Source of the DNA: Nitrogeniibacter sp050293885
GTDB lineage: Bacteria; Pseudomonadota; Gammaproteobacteria; Burkholderiales; Rhodocyclaceae
Reading direction: 5' to 3'
Assembly (NCBI GenBank): GCA_050293885.1
Contig: JBNKNO010000003.1
Location: 1 to 64,000 of the forward strand
DNA: 64,000 nucleotides
Within the stretch, counting starts at the first letter, position 1, and every line of letters begins with the position of its first letter. The notes under the pieces were generated by a model, which saw only the letters and a list, made by a program, of their open reading frames with translations, ran no database searches and had not been told where the DNA came from. Below, one piece after another: positions 60,312 to 64,000 of this stretch. Position numbers and translations under genes: made by a program.

Positions 60312-61250
60312 CTATTCGGGGTTGTCGGCGCTCAACAGAGCGCGTTGACGGGCGACAAATTCCTGCGTGGTGTCAATGCCGCGCAACTGCAGGATGGTCG
60401 CGCGTACGGCGGCTTCAAGTAGCACCGCGATATTTCGTCCAGCGGCGACCGGTATCACCATCTTGCGTACCGCGACACCGAGAATCTCCATCGTTTCCTG
60501 CTCGATCGGCATGCGGGTGGGGTCTCCCTCGCCCGGTGTGCGCCGCTGAAGGTACACCACCAGTTTCAGGCGCATTTTTCGACGGCATGCGGTTTCGCCA
60601 AAGATGGTCCGGATGTTCAGGATGCCGATGCCCCGTACTTCAAGGTAGTTCTTGAGGAGTTCCGGGCAGCGGCCTTCGAGCGCGGTGGGCGCGATGCGTG
60701 AGAATTCGACCATGTCGTCGGCTACCAGCCCGTGGCCGCGGGAGATCAGCTCCAGCGCCAGTTCCGACTTGCCTGCGCCAGAATCGCCGGTGATGAATAC
60801 GCCGAGCCCGAGGACGTCCATGAACACCCCGTGCAGTGACGTGCGTTCGGCCAGTTCGCGCGAAAGATACAGACGAAAGTGGTCGACGATGCTGGCCGAC
60901 GGTTGTGGCGAGGTGAACAGGGCGACGTCGGCGTCGCGGCAACTGCGCTCGAACAGCGCGGGGACATCGCAGCCATCGGCGACGATGAGCGCGGGCGGTC
61001 TGGCGCTCAGGATTTCCGCAACGAAGTGCTTGACCTTGCGCGCGGCCTGGCGACGCGCCCATGCCACTTCGGCGGCCCCCAGAATCTGGAGCCGTTCGGG
61101 GTGGATCAGATTGAAGTGGCCAACCAGATCGGCGGGCCAAACGCGCTCCTCGGTGACTGACAGTGTGCGGTCCAGCGAACCGCAGACATGGGTCAGCTCG
61201 AGATGGTCCCCGAGTTGCTCAAAGAGCCGGGTTACGCTGGTCTGCCGCAT
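60312..61250 (-). CDS. hprK: HPr kinase/phosphorylase
   Basis: The 312-residue protein has the Walker A GDSGAGKSELAL near residue 155, the family Asp/His region DDMVEF and the capping motif near LEVRGIGILNIRTIFGE. It phosphorylates or dephosphorylates HPr/NPr on serine using ATP or pyrophosphate. In beta-proteobacteria it belongs to a nitrogen-PTS set with ptsN. ATG 61250 lies inside the end of ptsN, with an overlap of 32 bases. Confidence 0.95.
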   Translation of the reverse strand: MRQTSVTRLFEQLGDHLELTHVCGSLDRTLSVTEERVWPADLVGHFNLIHPERLQILGAAEVAWARRQAARKVKHFVAEILSARPPALIVADGCDVPALFERSCRDADVALFTSPQPSASIVDHFRLYLSRELAERTSLHGVFMDVLGLGVFITGDSGAGKSELALELISRGHGLVADDMVEFSRIAPTALEGRCPELLKNYLEVRGIGILNIRTIFGETACRRKMRLKLVVYLQRRTPGEGDPTRMPIEQETMEILGVAVRKMVIPVAAGRNIAVLLEAAVRATILQLRGIDTTQEFVARQRALLSADNPE

Positions 61251-61704
61251 GGGCACCCCAGGTGGTAAACAGCGCGTGCACGGCGGCGGCATCAGCTGCG
61301 TTGGCCACGCGCTCGCGGAACTCGCTGTCGCTGAACAGTTGCGCCAGCTCCGAGAGTAGTTGCAGGTGTTGCTCGGTTGCCTGCTCGGGGACGAGCAAGA
61401 CGAACAGCAATCCGACAGGCTTTCCGTCAGGTGCGTCGAACGCGATCGGCGCGCTCAGGCGAATGACGGCGCCCGTGGCCTCCTTGAGCCCCTTGATGCG
61501 ACCGTGGGGAATCGCGACACCCTGTCCGAGGCCGGTAGAGCCGAGACGCTCACGCGCGAAGAGACTGTCGAACACCGTGCTGCGACCGATGGCCTGGTTG
61601 TTTTCGAAGATCAGCCCGGCTTGTTCGAAGACCCGCTTCTTGCTGCTGGCTTCGAGGTCAACGAGGACATTTTCAGGTGAAAGAAGGGAGGCAATGAGAT
61701 TCAT
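61219..61704 (-). CDS. ptsN: Nitrogen PTS EIIA component (PtsN)
   Basis: The 161-residue protein has the phosphorylated His in GVAIPHGRIKGL near residue 66, followed by LLFVLLVPEQATEQHLQLLSELA in the family core. It links nitrogen PTS phosphorylation to regulation of transport and metabolism. It lies downstream of hpf and overlaps hprK by 32 bases, consistent with one transcript. Confidence 0.95.
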   Translation of the reverse strand: MNLIASLLSPENVLVDLEASSKKRVFEQAGLIFENNQAIGRSTVFDSLFARERLGSTGLGQGVAIPHGRIKGLKEATGAVIRLSAPIAFDAPDGKPVGLLFVLLVPEQATEQHLQLLSELAQLFSDSEFRERVANAADAAAVHALFTTWGAHAADQRNPAL

Positions 61705-61828
61705 GAGAACTTCTTCCGGCCCTTGAAAAGGACCAGTGGCGGCCCGACCGGGCTTGCGGGGCGGATCAATTAAACAGCGATGCGCGCATTATAAACGCAA
61801 GTACCGTGTCGGGCGGCGAGGGAATCGG

Positions 61829-62152
61829 TCACGATTCGATGCTTTGATGCTTCAGGGCGTCGTGGCCGTGGCCTTGCATTTTCTGCTTGTACTTGAGGAC
61901 CTGGCGGTCGAGCTTGTCGGTCATTGCATCGATGGCAGCGTACATATCCTCGTTTTCGCTTTCGGCGAAGAGATCCTTGCCGCGCACATGCAGGGTTACC
62001 TCGGACTTCTGAACGAGTTTTTCCACCGACAGGATGACGTTCACACTGGTGACGTTGTCGAAGTGCCGGATCACCCGGTCGAGCTTGGATTCGACGTAAT
62101 CGCGGATGGCGGGAGTAACTTCTACGTGATGTCCGGTGATGTTGAGGTTCAT
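61829..62152 (-). CDS. hpf: Ribosome hibernation-promoting factor (short HPF/RaiA)
   Basis: The 107-residue protein has a single S30AE domain (LNITGHHVEVTPAIRDYVESKL) and no long C-terminal dimerisation domain, so it is the short HPF type that helps form 100S ribosomes. It lies 14 bases after rpoN and before ptsN, the classic order. Confidence 0.94.
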   Translation of the reverse strand: MNLNITGHHVEVTPAIRDYVESKLDRVIRHFDNVTSVNVILSVEKLVQKSEVTLHVRGKDLFAESENEDMYAAIDAMTDKLDRQVLKYKQKMQGHGHDALKHQSIES

Positions 62153-62166
62153 GATTGCTCCTGTTG

Positions 62167-63561
62167 TCAGATCGTCTTGCGTTTGCTGACCGGCGGGATG
62201 TTGAGGGACTCACGGTATTTCGCGACCGTGCGTCTGGCCACAACCATGCCCTGCTGGCCTAATAAATCTGCGATTTTCGAATCGGAAAGGGGTTTCTTGC
62301 GGTCTTCGGCCTCGATAAATTGACGGATCAGCGCCCGAATGGCGGTTGAAGACGCAGCGCCGCCGGTGTCTGTGGACACGTGACTGCCGAAGAAATATTT
62401 GAACTCCAGTACGCCGCGCGGCGTAGACATGTACTTTTGCGTGGTGACGCGGGAGATTGTTGACTCGTGAAGTTCGAGCTCTTCCGCGATTTCACGCAGG
62501 GTGAGAGGGCGCATCGCCACCTCTCCATAATCGAAGAACTGTCGCTGTTGGTCAACGATGGCCTGGGCGACGCGCAAAATCGTGTCGAAGCGCTGCTGTA
62601 CGTTTTTGATGAGCCATTTGGCCTCCTGCAACTGTCCGCCCAGATCGCCGTTGTTGCCGCGGTTCTGCTGCAGCAGCTGGGCGTACAGCGCATTGACCTT
62701 GAGGCGGGGCATGGCTTCCGGGTTGAGCATGGCGGCCCAGCGCCCGCGGAATTTGCGTACCACCACGTCAGGGATCACGTAACGCGTGTCACTGACCGCA
62801 AACGGCGCACAGGGACGAGGACTCAGGCTGCAGATCAGATGATGGGCCTCGCGCAGGGCGTCTTCGGAACACTGCAGGTTGCGGCGCAGGCGGACGAAAT
62901 CGCGCTGGGCAAGCAACTCGAGGTGGTCTGTCACCAGGCGCAGGGCCAGATCGCGCGTATCGCCCGGCGGCATCGGCCGTAGCTGCAGTGCAAGACATTC
63001 GGCCGGCGAGCGTGCGCCGACGCCGGGTGGGTCGAGGTGTTGCAGGTGGTGCAGGGCAATCTGCAGGTCTTCGAGTTCGACTTCGTTCTCTTCGTCGAAC
63101 ATCTCGAGAATCTCGTCGAGCGACTGGGTCAGATAACCGTCGTCGTCGAGCGCTTCCATGAGGATGCGTACCAGCGAGCGGTCGCGGTCCGACATCGGTG
63201 TGAGCGCGATTTGCTGGTCCAGATGCTCGCGCAGCGAGACCTGGGCGGCGTGAAAAGACTGAAAATCGCTGTCTTCGTCGTCATCGCGATTCGACGAACT
63301 GCCCGAGCTGCCACTGGAAGACCAGTCGGTCATGTTGTCGAACGCTTCGCTGGCCTCGGATTCCTTCTTTTCCGACTCCGCGTCACTGCTTTGCTCGGCC
63401 GGCCCCTCGTCTTCGCGTTCGAGCAGCGGGTTGTCGAGCAGTGCCTTTTCGATTTCCTGGTTCAGCTCAATGGTCGACAGCTGCAGCAGTTTGATGGACT
63501 GCTGTAGTTGTGGCGTCAGCGTGAGGTGCTGCGAGAGTTTGAGCTGGAGTGTGGGCTTCAT
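62167..63561 (-). CDS. rpoN: RNA polymerase sigma-54 factor
   Basis: The 464-residue protein has the Gln-rich activator-interacting region I at the start (LQLKLSQHLTLTPQLQQSI). An acidic region II (about 50-100) follows, then the core-binding region, the HTH and the RpoN box ARRTVAKYRESL near residue 441. It directs transcription from -24/-12 promoters with enhancer-binding activators. It lies downstream of lptB with 15 bases between them. Confidence 0.96.
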   Translation of the reverse strand: MKPTLQLKLSQHLTLTPQLQQSIKLLQLSTIELNQEIEKALLDNPLLEREDEGPAEQSSDAESEKKESEASEAFDNMTDWSSSGSSGSSSNRDDDEDSDFQSFHAAQVSLREHLDQQIALTPMSDRDRSLVRILMEALDDDGYLTQSLDEILEMFDEENEVELEDLQIALHHLQHLDPPGVGARSPAECLALQLRPMPPGDTRDLALRLVTDHLELLAQRDFVRLRRNLQCSEDALREAHHLICSLSPRPCAPFAVSDTRYVIPDVVVRKFRGRWAAMLNPEAMPRLKVNALYAQLLQQNRGNNGDLGGQLQEAKWLIKNVQQRFDTILRVAQAIVDQQRQFFDYGEVAMRPLTLREIAEELELHESTISRVTTQKYMSTPRGVLEFKYFFGSHVSTDTGGAASSTAIRALIRQFIEAEDRKKPLSDSKIADLLGQQGMVVARRTVAKYRESLNIPPVSKRKTI

Positions 63562-63576
63562 TGATGGGTGAATGCG

Positions 63577-64000
63577 TCAGAGTCTGAAATGTTCGCCGAG
63601 ATACACCTGACGCACCTGGTCATTTTGCACGATATCGGACGGCGTGCCACTGGCAAGCACTTCGCCCGAGTTGATAATGAAGGCCCGCTCACAGATACCG
63701 AGGGTCTCGCGCACGTTGTGGTCGGTAATCAACACACCAATACCGCGCTCCTTGAGATAGCGGATGATCTTCTGGATATCGAGCACGGCAATCGGATCGA
63801 CGCCGGCAAACGGCTCGTCGAGCAGGATGAGCCGCGGCGCGGTGGCCAATGCGCGTGCGATCTCGCAACGACGACGTTCGCCACCCGATAGCGAAATGGC
63901 CGTGTTGTCGCGCAGGTGGGCAATGCCAAGCTCTTCGAGCAACTCCTCGAGCTTTTCCTGCATGGCCTTGCGTGGCAGGTTCTGTAGCTCGAGCACGGCG
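63577..64000 (-). CDS. lptB: LPS export ABC ATPase LptB (C-terminal part, 5' end off window)
   Basis: The 140 visible residues contain the ABC signature LSGGERRRCEIARALA, Walker B LILLDEPFAGVDPIAV and the H-loop TDHNV, and end with YLGEHFRL. This matches LptB, the ATPase of the LptB2FG lipopolysaccharide exporter. The start codon and Walker A lie beyond position 64000. The gene order lptB-rpoN-hpf is conserved. Confidence 0.94.
   Translation of the reverse strand, partial: AVLELQNLPRKAMQEKLEELLEELGIAHLRDNTAISLSGGERRRCEIARALATAPRLILLDEPFAGVDPIAVLDIQKIIRYLKERGIGVLITDHNVRETLGICERAFIINSGEVLASGTPSDIVQNDQVRQVYLGEHFRL

Overview
The window looks like chromosomal DNA from a high-GC betaproteobacterium, most plausibly of the Rhodocyclales (Azoarcus/Thauera/Zoogloea type). 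This rests on codon use, on the rpoN-hpf-ptsN-hprK block next to lptB, on a very large DUF3683 FAD/Fe-S oxidoreductase, and on a NDUFA9-like gene beside cca. No rRNA, tRNA, CRISPR array, transposase or integrase was found. Three runs of N (40591-40684, 42055-42153, 54326-54393) show that this is a draft scaffold.

Positions 334-19453 hold a complete aryl-polyene pigment cluster of the xanthomonadin kind. A short plus-strand operon encodes a flavin-dependent halogenase-like enzyme, a chorismatase (XanB2-like), a MipA/OmpV outer-membrane protein, an acyltransferase and a family 2 glycosyltransferase. It meets head-on, with a 4-base overlap of stop codons, a 14.4-kb minus-strand operon. That operon encodes two acyl carrier proteins, an aryl-AMP ligase, ketosynthases and a chain-length factor, two hotdog dehydratases, a ketoreductase, a methyltransferase, a LolA-like carrier, an MMPL exporter, an LpxL-like acyltransferase, a deacetylase, an alpha/beta hydrolase and a PAP2 enzyme. 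Most junctions are 4-base stop/start overlaps. The inferred route is chorismate to hydroxybenzoate, activation and loading on a carrier protein, iterative type II polyene extension, halogenation and methylation, then transfer to a membrane anchor and export.

Positions 19610-27422 hold a minus-strand sensory operon: a TonB-dependent receptor, a periplasmic binding protein and a 1493-residue hybrid kinase with three receiver domains, Hpt, GGDEF and EAL. Positions 27448-30820 hold an unusual three-gene operon of a ThDP enzyme and two half-length citrate-synthase-like proteins with changed active-site signatures. After a strong terminator comes the giant DUF3683 oxidoreductase, a relic of a histidine kinase, a RidA protein and a YqaA membrane protein.

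Positions 36204-39420 carry ilvA, a beta-hydroxylase/HExxH fusion and a GNAT gene. Next come a phage-tail-collar (MdpB-like) cluster broken by an assembly gap, a HEAT-repeat secreted protein whose gap is a misjoin artefact, and an ABC/FtsX/HlyD export operon. Positions 46975-52351 carry a ceramidase-like protein, 5-formyl-THF cyclo-ligase, Slt, the NDUFA9-like protein and cca. A PBP1C homologue with an eroded transpeptidase domain follows. The right end carries a DUF2905 gene, an alpha/beta hydrolase, a MidA-like methyltransferase, a pteridine reductase, ttcA, a cyclase-FHA protein, psiF, hprK, ptsN, hpf, rpoN and the 3' part of lptB.
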